64,000 nt of DNA from Pandoraea apista (GCF_001465595.2 NZ_CP013481.2:372001-436000), one strand, 5' to 3'; numbered from the stretch's first letter, positions 9,801-19,603 are shown. The notes: generated by a model from the letters alone, not told the origin. Made by a program: numbers and translations.

Positions 9801-10996
9801 GCCTCGTTGCCGTCGACCATGACTTCGGCGGCACGCGGACGCGTGTTGTAGTTGGAACTCATCGTGAAGCCATAGGCACCTGCCGAGCGGATCGCGAGCA
9901 GATCGTCCGGACCAATGGCCAGCGCGCGGTCGCGGCCCAGCCAATCGCCGCTTTCGCACACGGGGCCCACCACGTCATAGATCACGGCTTCGTCGGCGCG
10001 GCGCACCACCGGATCGATCCCGTGATAAGCCTCGTACATTGCCGGACGCGCCAGATCGTTCATCGCCGCGTCGACGATAGCGAAATTCTTCGTCTCGCCG
10101 TGCTTGAGGAATTCCACGCGAGTCAGCAGCACGCCAGCGTTACCCACGAGCGAGCGACCCGGCTCGAATAACACCTGACGATGGCCGTGACCGCGCTTGG
10201 CGATGTGATCGAGCAGCGTGGTGGCAAACGCGGTGATGTCGGGCGGCGTCTCGTCGGTGTAGGTGATGCCCAGACCGCCGCCGACGTCGATGTGATGCAG
10301 CGAAATGCCAGCAGTTTCGAGCTTTTCGACGAGATCGAGGATCTTGTCGGTCGCGTCGAGATACGGCGAAATCTCCGTGATTTGCGAGCCGATATGACAG
10401 TCGATGCCAACGACTTCGAGGTTTGGCATGGCAGCGGCGGCGCGATAGGCGTCGAACGCCTCTTCATACGCCACACCGAACTTGTTGCCGCGCAGGCCCG
10501 TGGAGATATACGGGTGCGTCTTGGCGTCGACATTCGGGTTCACGCGCAGTGAAACCCGAGCGCGCTTGCCGGCTTGTCCGGCCACTTCGTTGAGGCGATC
10601 GAGTTCCGGGCGCGATTCGACGTTAAAGCAGAAAACGCCCATTTCCAGCGCATAACGCATTTCCTCGGCGTGCTTGCCAACGCCCGAGAATACGGCGCGC
10701 TTCGGATCGCCACCTGCCGCGATCACGCGAGCGAGCTCCCCCGCCGACACGATGTCGAAACCCGCACCGAGCTTGGCGAACACGCCGAGCACGGCGAGGT
10801 TCGAGTTGGCCTTGGCGGCGTAGTGTACGGCGGCGTTGCGGCCCTCGCAGGCTTTCGCGTAGGCCTGATAGGCGTTCGTCAGGGCCGCCTTCGAATAGAC
10901 GTACAACGGCGTGCCGAAGCGCTCGGCGAGGGCGGGCAGAGCAACGTTCTCGGCGTGGAGTACGTTATCGCGGTAGGAGAAGATGGCGTCGGGCAT
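9728..10996 (-). CDS. lysA: Diaminopimelate decarboxylase
   Basis: Converts meso-diaminopimelate to L-lysine, the last step of lysine synthesis. The 422-residue PLP enzyme is of the alanine-racemase fold. The cofactor lysine is Lys62 in HYAAKANSN. Family motifs follow: HIGSQI, a glycine-rich phosphate-binding stretch DVGGGLGI, EPGRSLVGNAG and CESGDWLG (the cysteine that completes the partner active site). lptM lies 63 bp upstream on the same strand, so the two probably share a transcript. The 3' end runs 73 bp into msrQ on the other strand. Confidence 0.97.
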   Translation of the reverse strand: MPDAIFSYRDNVLHAENVALPALAERFGTPLYVYSKAALTNAYQAYAKACEGRNAAVHYAAKANSNLAVLGVFAKLGAGFDIVSAGELARVIAAGGDPKRAVFSGVGKHAEEMRYALEMGVFCFNVESRPELDRLNEVAGQAGKRARVSLRVNPNVDAKTHPYISTGLRGNKFGVAYEEAFDAYRAAAAMPNLEVVGIDCHIGSQITEISPYLDATDKILDLVEKLETAGISLHHIDVGGGLGITYTDETPPDITAFATTLLDHIAKRGHGHRQVLFEPGRSLVGNAGVLLTRVEFLKHGETKNFAIVDAAMNDLARPAMYEAYHGIDPVVRRADEAVIYDVVGPVCESGDWLGRDRALAIGPDDLLAIRSAGAYGFTMSSNYNTRPRAAEVMVDGNEAYLVRERETIESLFAGERLLPESI

Positions 10997-11059
10997 CGCA
11001 AAAACTCGGTAATCAACTAGGGCACGCTGGCAAGGCGGGGGCTTCCGGACAGAAACCGC

Positions 11060-11287
11060 TTACTCCGGTTTGGCGGCGGGCACCGAAGCGGCCGAGGGAA
11101 CATCGACCGACGGCCCTCGCTGCGGCTCGGGGACACGCGGCGGCGGTGGCAGCGGCGCACCCGGAGGCGGCGTCGGTTTCGTGGGACGGGCAGGCATATA
11201 CAGCGGCCCAGCCTGACCGCATCCGGCCAACACGCTGAAAAGGGCAATCGAGGCTACAATCGCGCAGGTTCGAATAGGTGCAGTCAT
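11060..11287 (-). CDS. lptM: LPS translocon maturation chaperone LptM (YifL-like lipoprotein)
   Basis: A 75-residue lipoprotein. The signal peptide ends in lipobox LAGC, so Cys23 would be lipidated. It is directly followed by the conserved GQAGPLYMP segment that marks this family. The rest is Pro-rich and probably disordered. In E. coli LptM assists oxidative maturation of the LptD/E outer-membrane LPS translocon. As in E. coli, it neighbours cyaY (here divergent) and a lysine/DAP-pathway gene. The ATG at 11287 is chosen because it gives a proper signal peptide; longer frames do not. Confidence 0.88.
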   Translation of the reverse strand: MTAPIRTCAIVASIALFSVLAGCGQAGPLYMPARPTKPTPPPGAPLPPPPRVPEPQRGPSVDVPSAASVPAAKPE

Positions 11288-11345
11288 TGGGGGTATCGCC
11301 GCGTGGTGCGGCATGCGAACGATGACGCAAAGCGTGGAGTTTAGC

Positions 11346-11666
11346 ATGACGGAAAGTGAATTCCTGGCGCTCGCCGAGGCAGTACTGGCGCAGGTAGAGG
11401 CGGCTGTCGAGAGCAGCGACGTGGATATCGATTGCGAACGTACAGGCAACGTCCTGACGCTCGAATTCGAAGACGGCAGCAAGATCATCGTCAACCTGCA
11501 AACGCCGATGAGCGAAATCTGGGTGGCCGCTCGCTCGGGCGGTTTCCACTATCGCCTCAAGGGCGACAAGTGGCGCGACACGCGCGACGATTCCGAGCTG
11601 TTTGAAGCGTTGTCGCGCTTCGCGTCGCAGCAGGCGGGCGAGACGGTGACGTTGCAAGCCGGCTGA
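11346..11666 (+). CDS. cyaY: Iron-sulfur cluster assembly regulator CyaY (frataxin)
   Basis: Bacterial frataxin, 106 residues. It modulates IscS-dependent Fe-S cluster assembly and binds iron on an acidic ridge. Here that corresponds to the acid-rich first helix and following strand (ESEF...[18 protein letters not shown]). The core strands ([15 protein letters not shown], and the Trp-containing [13 protein letters not shown]) match the family. The ATG at 11346 has GGAG six bases upstream; the ATG at 11313 does not. Divergent from lptM with a 58-bp spacer that must hold both promoters. Confidence 0.92.
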   Translation: MTESEFLALAEAVLAQVEAAVESSDVDIDCERTGNVLTLEFEDGSKIIVNLQTPMSEIWVAARSGGFHYRLKGDKWRDTRDDSELFEALSRFASQQAGETVTLQAG

Positions 11667-11667
11667 C

Positions 11668-11717
11668 AAAAAAATCGAGGCGCCGCGCTCCCGGTGTGAA
11701 AGGGGCTGCGGCGCCTC
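11668..11717 (-). terminator. Rho-independent terminator of mrcA
   Basis: A perfect 10-bp stem GAGGCGCCGC/GCGGCGCCTC with a 21-nt loop. On the minus strand it is followed by a run of seven T (A7 on the plus strand at 11668-11674), right after the cyaY stop. It is oriented for mrcA. Confidence 0.75.
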
Positions 11718-11763
11718 GTGACGGCCCGGAACACGCCGGACCGTGAGCTTGAACGGCCCTTCG

Positions 11764-14211
11764 TCAGGGCTTGCTATTGAACATGTCCAGAATGCGCTGA
11801 CGCTCCTGACGGTCCACCGGCGCGGGCGCAGCGCTCGGTTGCGCCGGCATTTGACCGGGCACGGGGCCGACCGACGGGCCAGGTGCCGCGGACCCATCGG
11901 GCGCAGTGTCGGCGCTCAACCCGACCGTGCTCACGGCGCGTCCCGGCGGATAGTCGTCGTAGAAGTAATCGCCATTGGCCTGAATGACGCCCGGCGGCAT
12001 GGTTCGGGTCGTTTCCGGTACACCGCGCAGCGCCTTCGACATGTAGTCGATCCAGATTGGCAGTGCCAGACCACCGCCCGTTTCGCGATCGCCCAGATTG
12101 CGCGGCTGATCGAAGCCGATCCAGGCGACCCCCACCAGTTGCGACTGATAGCCGGCGAACCAGGCGTCGTGCGAATCGTTGGTCGTCCCCGTCTTGCCCG
12201 CCAGATCGCTGCGCTTGAGCACGTTGGTCTTGGCGGCCGTGCCGCGCGTCGCGACGTCGTGCAACATCGAATTCATGATGAACGCGTTGCGTGCCGGAAT
12301 AGCCCGGATCGTCTCGTCGCCGGCCGTGGACGGCTTCTCCTCCATGATGACGTTGCCCTTCGAGTCGGTAATGCGCGCCACGATGAACGGGTTCACGCGG
12401 AAGCCACCGTTCGCAAACACGGCATAGGCACTCGCCATTTGCAGCGGCGTCACCATCCCGGCACCCAGCGCCATCGGCAGATAAGCCGGATGCTTGTCGG
12501 CCTCGAAGCCGAATCGTCCGATGAACTTCTGGGCATAGCCCGGCGTGATGCTTTGCAGAATCCGGATCGACACGAGGTTACGGGAGCGCATCAGGGCGAC
12601 GCGCATCGGCATCGGCCCTTCGAAGCCGCCGCCGTAGTTCTTCGGCTCCCACGGCTGGCCACCTGTCTGCGCGGCGGTGAAGTACAGCGGGCCGTCATTG
12701 ATGATGGTCGCGGGGGCGAAGCCCTTCTCGAGCGCAGCCGAGTAGATGAACGGCTTGAAACTTGAGCCCGGCTGACGCCATGCCTGCGTGACGTGGTTGA
12801 ACTTGTTCCGGTTGAAGTCGAAGCCGCCGACCAGCGAGCGAATGGCACCGTTCTGCGGGTCGAGCGACACGAACGCCGCTTCGATATCCGGCATTTGCAC
12901 GATCCGCCAGTTTTCCTTCGCGTCCTTCGTCACACGAATCACCGAGCCGCGGCGAATCTTCTGTTTCGGCTGGGCTTTGGCGTTCAGGCCGGCGGCGGCA
13001 AAGCGCAGGCCGTCGCCGGTCACGGTCACGTCGTCGCCGTTCAGGAGCACGGCCTTGACCTGCTGCGGCGACGCGGAAAGCACCACGGCGGCAACCATAT
13101 CGCCACTGTCCGGATGTTCGACCAGCGTATCGTCGATCAATTGTTCGCGCTCGTCCTGATCGTCCGGCAAATCGATATTCGCCTCCGGGCCGCGATAGCC
13201 ATGACGCAACTCGTAGGCCATGACCCCGGCGCGCAACGCCTCGTAGGCGGCTTCCTGGTCGGCCGAATTGATCGTCGTATAGACGTTGAAACCGCGCGTG
13301 TAGATCTCGTCTTTGAACTGAGCGTAGAGCAACTGGCGAACCATTTCCGCCACGTATCCGGCGTGGACGCTGAACTCGCTGCCCAGCCCGCGCACCACCA
13401 GTTCTTGCGAGACGGCCTGATCGTATTCGGCCTTCGAGACATACCCGAGGTCGTACATCCGCTTGAGGATGTATTCCTGACGCACGCGAGCGCGCTTGTA
13501 ATTGACGATCGGGTTATACGCCGACGGCGCCTTCGGCAGCCCGGCAAGCATGGCAGCTTCGGCGAGCGTGATGTCCTTCAGATCCTTGCCGAAATAAACG
13601 CGCGCCGCGCTGGCGAAACCGTAGGCGCGTTCTCCAAGGTAGATCTGATTCATGTACAGCTCGAGAATCTGATCCTTCGTGAGGCGCGACTCGATCTTGT
13701 AGGCGAGCAGTGCTTCGTAAATCTTGCGGGTATAGGTCTTTTCGCTGGACAGAAAGAAGTTTCGCGCCACCTGCATCGTGATCGTACTGGCGCCCTGCGA
13801 TGACCCGCCACGCGTGAAGTTGGCCAGGCCTGCACGGAAAATACCGATGAAGTCGACCCCTCCATGCTGATAGAAGCGATCGTCTTCGATCGCGATCACC
13901 GCCTTCTTCATCACATCGGGAATATCGGCAAAGCGCACCAGATTCCGGCGCTCCTCACCGAATTCGCCAATCTGAATTTCGTCGGCAGTGTAGATACGCA
14001 GGGGGATCTTGGGCCGGTAGTCGACGATCGTGTCGAGCGACGGCAACTGCGGTGTCATCACCACCAGGATGTACCCCGCGAGCAACGCGCCACATACGAC
14101 CATCGCGGCGATCAGGCCGGCGAACCAAAGAGCGATGCGCAGCCAGATGGAGCGGCGCGGTTTGGGCGGGCGCTTGTCGCGGGGTGTCTCGGTTTGGGGT
14201 GTGCTTGCCAT
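11764..14211 (-). CDS. mrcA: Penicillin-binding protein 1A (bifunctional transglycosylase/transpeptidase)
   Basis: Inner-membrane peptidoglycan synthase of 815 residues. It has one N-terminal membrane anchor (IALWFAGLIAAMVVCGALL). A GT51 transglycosylase domain follows with the catalytic Glu in EDDRFYQHGG near residue 109. An OB-like insert comes next, and then the transpeptidase with SSFK (active serine), SRN and KTGTT boxes. The C-terminal tail is Pro/Ala-rich. The ATG at 14211 is chosen because a TATAAT-like -10 (14239-14244, minus) lies just upstream; a longer frame would start before that promoter. Divergence from pilM is the classic ponA/pilM arrangement. Confidence 0.94.
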   Translation of the reverse strand: MASTPQTETPRDKRPPKPRRSIWLRIALWFAGLIAAMVVCGALLAGYILVVMTPQLPSLDTIVDYRPKIPLRIYTADEIQIGEFGEERRNLVRFADIPDVMKKAVIAIEDDRFYQHGGVDFIGIFRAGLANFTRGGSSQGASTITMQVARNFFLSSEKTYTRKIYEALLAYKIESRLTKDQILELYMNQIYLGERAYGFASAARVYFGKDLKDITLAEAAMLAGLPKAPSAYNPIVNYKRARVRQEYILKRMYDLGYVSKAEYDQAVSQELVVRGLGSEFSVHAGYVAEMVRQLLYAQFKDEIYTRGFNVYTTINSADQEAAYEALRAGVMAYELRHGYRGPEANIDLPDDQDEREQLIDDTLVEHPDSGDMVAAVVLSASPQQVKAVLLNGDDVTVTGDGLRFAAAGLNAKAQPKQKIRRGSVIRVTKDAKENWRIVQMPDIEAAFVSLDPQNGAIRSLVGGFDFNRNKFNHVTQAWRQPGSSFKPFIYSAALEKGFAPATIINDGPLYFTAAQTGGQPWEPKNYGGGFEGPMPMRVALMRSRNLVSIRILQSITPGYAQKFIGRFGFEADKHPAYLPMALGAGMVTPLQMASAYAVFANGGFRVNPFIVARITDSKGNVIMEEKPSTAGDETIRAIPARNAFIMNSMLHDVATRGTAAKTNVLKRSDLAGKTGTTNDSHDAWFAGYQSQLVGVAWIGFDQPRNLGDRETGGGLALPIWIDYMSKALRGVPETTRTMPPGVIQANGDYFYDDYPPGRAVSTVGLSADTAPDGSAAPGPSVGPVPGQMPAQPSAAPAPVDRQERQRILDMFNSKP

Positions 14212-14238
14212 GGGGGAACCGGAAAAATCGATGGGCCG

Positions 14239-14244
14239 ATTATA
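14239..14244 (-). promoter_or_regulatory. -10 box of mrcA
   Basis: Reverse complement reads TATAAT, 28 bp upstream of the mrcA ATG. No good -35 is seen at 17 bp. It supports the shorter mrcA start. Confidence 0.45.
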
Positions 14245-14455
14245 ACGAACGACCCGCAACCTCCCTCCGCAGCCCCCCGAAATCGGAGTTCAGGCCTATG
14301 GAATCTCGGAATCGGACGACTAAAAAGTGGCATGAATTCCTAAAACGCATCTTGCTCACCTCATCACCGCATGGATTCGGACTGGTCCGATTGGGCTGCC
14401 GCATTGCGCTCGATAGCATCGATCACATCGACAAGGAGAAAGACGGGAGGAAGTC

Positions 14456-15505
14456 ATGATCGAAGCGGTTCTGCGCGGCGTGCGCCACATGGGCAACCAA
14501 TTGACGGCGGTAATGCCACGCGCCGGAGGGGGTGGTTGCGGTATACATTTTGACGCTGGCGGACTGCATTTCGTTCGCCTGACGCGTGTGGCCGGGCTTG
14601 CACGGCTGCGCTTGGCAGGCTACGGGTCGGCCGTTCTGGAAGATGACATGGTGCGCGGCGCATTGATCGCCAAGCCCGAGGCGGTAGCCCGTCGTCTTGA
14701 AGAGTTGCTGGAGCGAATCGGTATCGACGGACAGGATCTGCGTGGCGACACCATCGTGCTTGCCCTTCCCGCACATGGGCTCAAAACGCAGGTCGTCGAG
14801 CACCCGGCGAATCTTCCGTCGCGTGCGTTGCGTGCCTGGTGCGAGCGGCGTGCCGCCTTGCTGCTGCCTGGGGATGGCGACCTCGACTTGCGCAATCGCG
14901 TAGGCGTCACGTGGGCCGACCCGGGAGAGCATCGGCTGCGGTTGTATGCCTGTGAGGCAGCCCTGGTGGATGACCGCGTCGCTGTGCTCGAAATGGCGGG
15001 GCTTCGGGTGCATGCGATCGACTCGGCACACGAGGCTGGGCGAAGAGCTTTCCGATGGGCCTGGCCAGAAGACGACGATACCGCAGGGGCTGAGCGAAGT
15101 GGCGCGCCTATGGCGCTGTTGCAGGTAGACACCCGCGATCTCGATTTGTCGGTATTCGATGCGGACACCTGTGTTGCCGATGCACGGGAACGATTTGACG
15201 GTGTCGGCGGCCATCCCGAGGCGTTGGCAAGTGTTGTGCGGGAATTGGTGACGAAACTGTCGGTCGCTCCACGTGTCATGTACGTGGCTGCACAAGGTGC
15301 AAGCTCCGGCGGACTCGTAGCAATCTGCGACGCGGTGAGTGTGGCGTGCCGCATGCCGGTGCGCCCCTTCGATCCCTTGCGGCGGTTTGAGACACCCGGG
15401 CCGGCTGGCCCGAGACGACAAACGTTCGCGCAGCGCACATCGCTTGCCGCGCCTTGCGGGCTGGCACTGCGTGCCATGTCGATGCAGGGGGTGGCATGCG
15501 AGTGA
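14456..15505 (+). CDS. pilM: Type IV pilus assembly protein PilM-like (actin-fold ATPase)
   Basis: 349 residues. The place (divergent from mrcA, first of a run ending at aroK) and the content fit PilM/HofM, the cytoplasmic actin-like protein that binds the PilN N-terminus. A short conserved opening (GIHFDAGGLHFVRLTR) resembles the first phosphate-binding loop of that fold. Overall similarity to well-studied PilM is modest. GGGAGGAAG precedes the ATG. The stop overlaps the next gene by 10 bp. Divergence of this cluster from canonical pil genes could mean a DNA-uptake (Hof-like) or reduced pilus machine. Confidence 0.75.
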   Translation: MIEAVLRGVRHMGNQLTAVMPRAGGGGCGIHFDAGGLHFVRLTRVAGLARLRLAGYGSAVLEDDMVRGALIAKPEAVARRLEELLERIGIDGQDLRGDTIVLALPAHGLKTQVVEHPANLPSRALRAWCERRAALLLPGDGDLDLRNRVGVTWADPGEHRLRLYACEAALVDDRVAVLEMAGLRVHAIDSAHEAGRRAFRWAWPEDDDTAGAERSGAPMALLQVDTRDLDLSVFDADTCVADARERFDGVGGHPEALASVVRELVTKLSVAPRVMYVAAQGASSGGLVAICDAVSVACRMPVRPFDPLRRFETPGPAGPRRQTFAQRTSLAAPCGLALRAMSMQGVACE

Positions 15506-16164
15506 GCGCGACGATTCCTCCGCTCGATTTCCTCCCCACGCTAGCTCAGCTACGGCAGCGCGAATTCCGGCGGCAATGGCGCCTATGGGCGTGTGTGGCG
15601 GCATTTGGGGCGCTGGCGGCGCTCGCGCCGATTGCCCGGGACATTCAATTGCGTCGTGAGGCACAGTCGCAATTGGCGGCGTTACGTGCGGCAAGCGAAA
15701 AGTTGAGCGGAACGCTGGCGGCGTTCGATGTCACGGGGCGCAAGCTCGCCGTCATGGATGCTCATCGCCGGGCCACCGTGGCATTGATCGAACGGCGGCA
15801 ACCGGTCGCCGCCCAGTTGCTGGACGTTATGCGCGCCTGTGCCGACGGTGTGAGGCTGACTGCGGTGAAGTCGGGCGACGGTCAACTTCGTATAGCCGGC
15901 TATGCCACAACACAATCGCGGGTTCGGGAAACCCAGAAGCGCTTGAGAGCCCTACCGTGGGTGCGCAAAGTGGCGGAAGTCGAATCGAGTGTCGTGCCGG
16001 AGAGCGTCAGACGCCAATGGGTGAGCGTCGCAGCGCAGGCACTGGTGCCAAATATCCGTCGATTCACGTTACGTATCGAACTGAAGGTTGACACCAACCC
16101 GGTCGCGCTCGTGATCGGCGCAGACGGCGGTGCCGTGAGCGAGGAGGTGTCCGATGTACGGTGA
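15496..16164 (+). CDS. pilN: Type IV pilus assembly protein PilN-like
   Basis: 222 residues with a short cytoplasmic N-terminus (contains PPLDFLPTLAQLR, similar in place to the PilM-binding INLLP motif). One membrane segment (WACVAAFGALAALAPIA) follows, then a coiled-coil-like stretch and a small periplasmic domain. This is the bitopic architecture of PilN. The ATG at 15496 lies inside the end of pilM and is preceded by AGGGGGTGG. The stop overlaps the next start by 11 bp, so translation is coupled through the cluster. The role is inferred from architecture and order. Confidence 0.75.
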   Translation: MRVSATIPPLDFLPTLAQLRQREFRRQWRLWACVAAFGALAALAPIARDIQLRREAQSQLAALRAASEKLSGTLAAFDVTGRKLAVMDAHRRATVALIERRQPVAAQLLDVMRACADGVRLTAVKSGDGQLRIAGYATTQSRVRETQKRLRALPWVRKVAEVESSVVPESVRRQWVSVAAQALVPNIRRFTLRIELKVDTNPVALVIGADGGAVSEEVSDVR

Positions 16165-18946
16165 ACGCCCTCCGCCGGACGACGTGCGAGATGTTCTTCA
16201 CGACGTGGTGACCCGCTGGCGTGTGCGATGGGCGGCATGGATGTCGGTGTCTCCGGTCGAATGGGCGCGGCCGGTAAGGTGGACGCTGGCCGTACTGGCG
16301 TGGCTCATGGGGCTGGCAATGGCATGGTCCGTCTGGTGGCTGGTGGGCTTGCCGACGCGTGCGACCTTGCAGAAGGATCTGGGTGTCGAACAGAGGGCGC
16401 TGGCGCGAGCCAACGACGCTGCACGTCGATTGCCTGTTGCCATGACAGCGCTTCAGGAGGCAGAGGCCGAGTCGATGGCCTGGGCGCGCTTGTTGCCGCG
16501 CGCCGCGAAAAGTGACGTCGGCGGCATTCCCGACGCGAACCGGAATGAAGCATCGCTGCCGGGGTCGGCGAATGACGTGGATGCGGCGTGGCGTGCGGAT
16601 CTTGAGCGCCTCGCCGCTCAAGCGGGCCTGACGCTGGAGAGGGCGCGAGCGGGGCCATCGGCATCGGCAGGCGAGATTGAGATCGAGCGTGCGGAAATAC
16701 GAGTGAGGGGGCCCGTCGCGAGTGCACTCGGCTGGCTCGCTGAAATCGACAATTTGCCGCGTCATGTGGCCATCGAACATCTGTCGCTCGAGGGGCCAGG
16801 TATGGGATCGGCGGATAGCGCGGCTGGCGCGGATGGCGACGCCGGACTTGCGGTCACCGTTGCCGCTTACCTATGGCGGCAGCCGGCAGAACTATCCGGT
16901 GTTTTCCCTGGGAACCCCCTGCCATCGCTACCTTCGCCGGTGGCTCGCTGGCAAATGCCCAAGGACACAATCAATGTATTTCTGACGCCGCTCACGCGCC
17001 AATCGGGTCAGAGCGCCGTAACGATGGCGCCGTCTGGCGCATCGTCATCGATCGGGGACGAGAACCCTATCGGTTCGATGCGCTCGGGATCGCGCCGCGT
17101 CACGTTGCACCGGATGGCAACGACCGGGTTGTCGGCGACATGGAGCGAAGGGCTGTCACGGCGCGGGATGGTGAGCGGAGATGTTGAGGAGGCATCCGTC
17201 GACGTCACGCTTCATGGTGTCGAGGTGGTCGATGCACTGCGGACGTTCGCGCGCCTGATCGGGCGGAGCGTCGTGATCGGCGAGCGCGTTACGGGGCGTC
17301 TCGATATGGAGGTGCAGAACGTCTCCGCAGCCACAGCTTTCGACGTCATGATCCGGAGTGCCGGACTGGGTGTCCACTCCCTGAACGGGGTCGACTGGAT
17401 CGCGCCGCGTGCCGACCTCCTGGCCGACGAGCAGACGCAACTCGAGGCCGCCGCGAAGCGTGCGGCACTGTTGCCGCTGGCAAGCCGGCGTTTCACGCTG
17501 AACTACCCGCGTGCGCTAGCATTGCGGGAGATCATCATGGGCGAGAAAGACAGCAAGGGGCAGCGGCTGTTGTCCTCACGCGGCAGTCTGATTGCCGACC
17601 CGCGTACGAACCAGCTCTTCGTGACCGACCTGCCGGAAAAGCTCGATACGCTGGCGTCGTTTATTGCGCGGATCGACGTGCCTGTCCGGCAGGTACTGAT
17701 CGAAGCGCGCATCGTCGAGGCCGACGATCGGTTCAGCGAGTCGTTGGGCGTTCGTTTGGCGGGATACGATGGGCGAGGAGAGGCTGGACAGAAGCGTGCC
17801 GCTCAAACCGTAGCGGGCAATTCGTCCACCAACGCTGAGACGGGCTCGGGCGATGGGAGGTCAGTAGGCAATGCGCTCGATGTCGGCCTGCCGGCGGCGG
17901 CGCTGGCAGGTGTCACGCCGCCGAGTCTGGCCATCACGCTATTCGGCCGGTCGGCAACGCGCTTTCTGCAATTGGAGTTGTCGGCACTTGAGACGACCGG
18001 GCGTGGGCGCGTCGTCTCCCGCCCCCGTGTGGTCACGGCGGATAAGATCCAGGCCGTCATCGAGCAAGGTACCGAGTTGCCCTACCAGACTCGAAGTGGC
18101 CGTCGCAGTGTAACGTCCGTCCAGTTTCGGAAGGCCACGCTGAGGCTCGAAGTGACGCCGCTGATCACGCCTGACGGTCAGGTGATATTAGACGTCGACG
18201 TACGTAAGGACAGCGTCGGGCAAGCCGTGGCGGACGGATTTGCGGTGGACACCCGGCACGTCAAAACACAGGTGCAGGTCGAGAACGGCGGCACGGTGGC
18301 TATCGGCGGGATCTATCAGGAAGAGCGCCGCGACAGTCGCGCCAGCGTGCCATGGTTAGGCGATGTGCCTCTGCTGGGAGCGTTGTTCCGTAATCGCGCC
18401 AACAATGATCGTCGTACCGAATTGCTGGTGTTTCTTACGCCCAGTGTGGTGCCTGAGGGGGGGCACGGGGAAGAGAGCATCGATCCGGTGGGAGCGTTGC
18501 CCCCCGCCGCGGGTGAGGCAGTCGGCTCCCCGAGCCGTCGCGGCAGCGCGCGTGTATGGGGCGATAAACGGGAGCACAAACGGGAGTACAAACGGGGGCA
18601 TAAATGGGCCGACGAGCAGGCCGACGAACGGGGAACGGTGCCGGCACGGGACTCAACCGCGGATTTCCCCCGACAGCACGGTCTCCCGCCCGCGCCTCTA
18701 ACGGCGTCGGAGGCGCGCCCAGAGCCGTCGCAAACTGACCTGCCGGCTGGTCATCCGCGGCTCACCGGGGTGTTCCCTGAGGCGACGCGTTCCGCACGCC
18801 CGACGCATATCCCGGTATCATCAGGGATTGGAATCCAAATATCAGCGATTTATGCTGGAAAACGTAATACTTGTCGGACTGATGGGGGCGGGCAAGACCA
18901 CGGTTGGACGCGCAGTGGCACGACGTCTCGGACGGCAGTTCTATGA
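16154..18946 (+). CDS. Single long frame: PilO-like N-terminus joined to a PilQ-type secretin; no pilP seen
   Basis: The 930-codon frame is uninterrupted. Residues ~1-245 look like PilO: membrane segment at 43-66, coiled coil, then a ferredoxin-like periplasmic domain ending AVTVAAYLW. Residues ~245-345 are a low-complexity linker without recognisable PilP features. From ~345 a secretin begins ([21 protein letters not shown]), continues with N-domains ([29 protein letters not shown]) and ends in the secretin core ([13 protein letters not shown] ~710; [12 protein letters not shown] ~760). A 160-residue tail follows with a polybasic 12-bp repeat, overlapping aroK by 95 bp. No internal start with a signal peptide is visible for a separate PilQ. 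It is either a true fusion or two genes hidden by a frameshift or compression. The usual order is pilMNOPQ-aroK. Confidence 0.7.
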   Translation: MYGERPPPDDVRDVLHDVVTRWRVRWAAWMSVSPVEWARPVRWTLAVLAWLMGLAMAWSVWWLVGLPTRATLQKDLGVEQRALARANDAARRLPVAMTALQEAEAESMAWARLLPRAAKSDVGGIPDANRNEASLPGSANDVDAAWRADLERLAAQAGLTLERARAGPSASAGEIEIERAEIRVRGPVASALGWLAEIDNLPRHVAIEHLSLEGPGMGSADSAAGADGDAGLAVTVAAYLWRQPAELSGVFPGNPLPSLPSPVARWQMPKDTINVFLTPLTRQSGQSAVTMAPSGASSSIGDENPIGSMRSGSRRVTLHRMATTGLSATWSEGLSRRGMVSGDVEEASVDVTLHGVEVVDALRTFARLIGRSVVIGERVTGRLDMEVQNVSAATAFDVMIRSAGLGVHSLNGVDWIAPRADLLADEQTQLEAAAKRAALLPLASRRFTLNYPRALALREIIMGEKDSKGQRLLSSRGSLIADPRTNQLFVTDLPEKLDTLASFIARIDVPVRQVLIEARIVEADDRFSESLGVRLAGYDGRGEAGQKRAAQTVAGNSSTNAETGSGDGRSVGNALDVGLPAAALAGVTPPSLAITLFGRSATRFLQLELSALETTGRGRVVSRPRVVTADKIQAVIEQGTELPYQTRSGRRSVTSVQFRKATLRLEVTPLITPDGQVILDVDVRKDSVGQAVADGFAVDTRHVKTQVQVENGGTVAIGGIYQEERRDSRASVPWLGDVPLLGALFRNRANNDRRTELLVFLTPSVVPEGGHGEESIDPVGALPPAAGEAVGSPSRRGSARVWGDKREHKREYKRGHKWADEQADERGTVPARDSTADFPRQHGLPPAPLTASEARPEPSQTDLPAGHPRLTGVFPEATRSARPTHIPVSSGIGIQISAIYAGKRNTCRTDGGGQDHGWTRSGTTSRTAVL
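18563..18610 (+). repeat. Four 12-bp tandem repeats encoding a Lys/Arg/His-rich tail
   Basis: Units start at 18563, 18575, 18587 and 18599 and share the core AAACGGG (last copy diverged to AAATGGG). The unit is a multiple of three, so copy-number change keeps the frame. It encodes repeats of the type [12 protein letters not shown] in the C-terminal tail of the secretin frame. Confidence 0.85.
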
Positions 18947-19583
18947 CTCCGACCATGAGATCGAGGCGCGCACGGGCGTGCGCATTCCGGTCATCTTCGA
19001 ACATGAAGGCGAGGACGGTTTCCGTCAGCGCGAAGCCCAGACCATCGACGAACTCACACAACGACGCGGCATCGTACTCGCGACTGGCGGAGGCGCGGTG
19101 CTGCGCGCAGAGAATCGCGAGAACATCAAGTCGCGAGGCACCGTCGTCTATCTTCGTGCCAATCCGCATGACCTCTGGCTGCGCACACGGCGCGACAAAA
19201 ATCGTCCGTTGTTGCAAACGGCAGACCCGCGCGCGCGTCTCGAACAGTTGTTTCAGGAGCGCGATGCCCTCTATCGCGAGTGCGCAACCTTCGTTATCGA
19301 AACCGGCAGGCCGAGCGTCAATGCGCTCGTCAACATGGTGCTGATGCAACTCGAGATGGCAGGGATCGTTCCCAGTAATCCCGGGGCGCCGCACGAAGGG
19401 CTGGAAGTTTCTGACGGTGGGCCGGCAAGGACTTCCGAGGCGGCGGCCGACGTTGCGCCGGATGTTGCGCATGAGGTGGCTGCACCGACCGGCGATGCCG
19501 GCACGGTGACGCCTCCCGCCGGACGCGATGACGCATTGCAGGCAATACCCCCGTCGCCGGCATCCGATACCCTTCCTCGCTGA
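18852..19583 (+). CDS. aroK: Shikimate kinase
   Basis: Phosphorylates shikimate to shikimate 3-phosphate in aromatic amino acid synthesis. The P-loop GLMGAGKT (9-16) opens the protein, followed by the shikimate-binding stretch (DSDHEIE and FRQRE) and GGGAV. The first ~175 residues are a complete kinase. Residues ~180-243 are an Ala/Pro/Asp-rich extension with no recognisable domain. The ATG at 18852 starts the conserved [16 protein letters not shown]; it lies 95 bp inside the preceding secretin frame. aroB follows after 20 bp, the standard pil-aroK-aroB order. Confidence 0.95.
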   Translation: MLENVILVGLMGAGKTTVGRAVARRLGRQFYDSDHEIEARTGVRIPVIFEHEGEDGFRQREAQTIDELTQRRGIVLATGGGAVLRAENRENIKSRGTVVYLRANPHDLWLRTRRDKNRPLLQTADPRARLEQLFQERDALYRECATFVIETGRPSVNALVNMVLMQLEMAGIVPSNPGAPHEGLEVSDGGPARTSEAAADVAPDVAHEVAAPTGDAGTVTPPAGRDDALQAIPPSPASDTLPR

Positions 19584-19603
19584 TTCCGCCGATATCGCTG
19601 AAT

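Noticed and set aside
16873..17187. Alternative-frame ORF at the pilO/secretin junction as a hidden pilP
   Set aside because: It is 104 codons, lacks a lipoprotein signal and a recognisable PilP domain, and its third-position pattern is weaker than that of the long frame. It is kept only as a possibility in the fusion finding.
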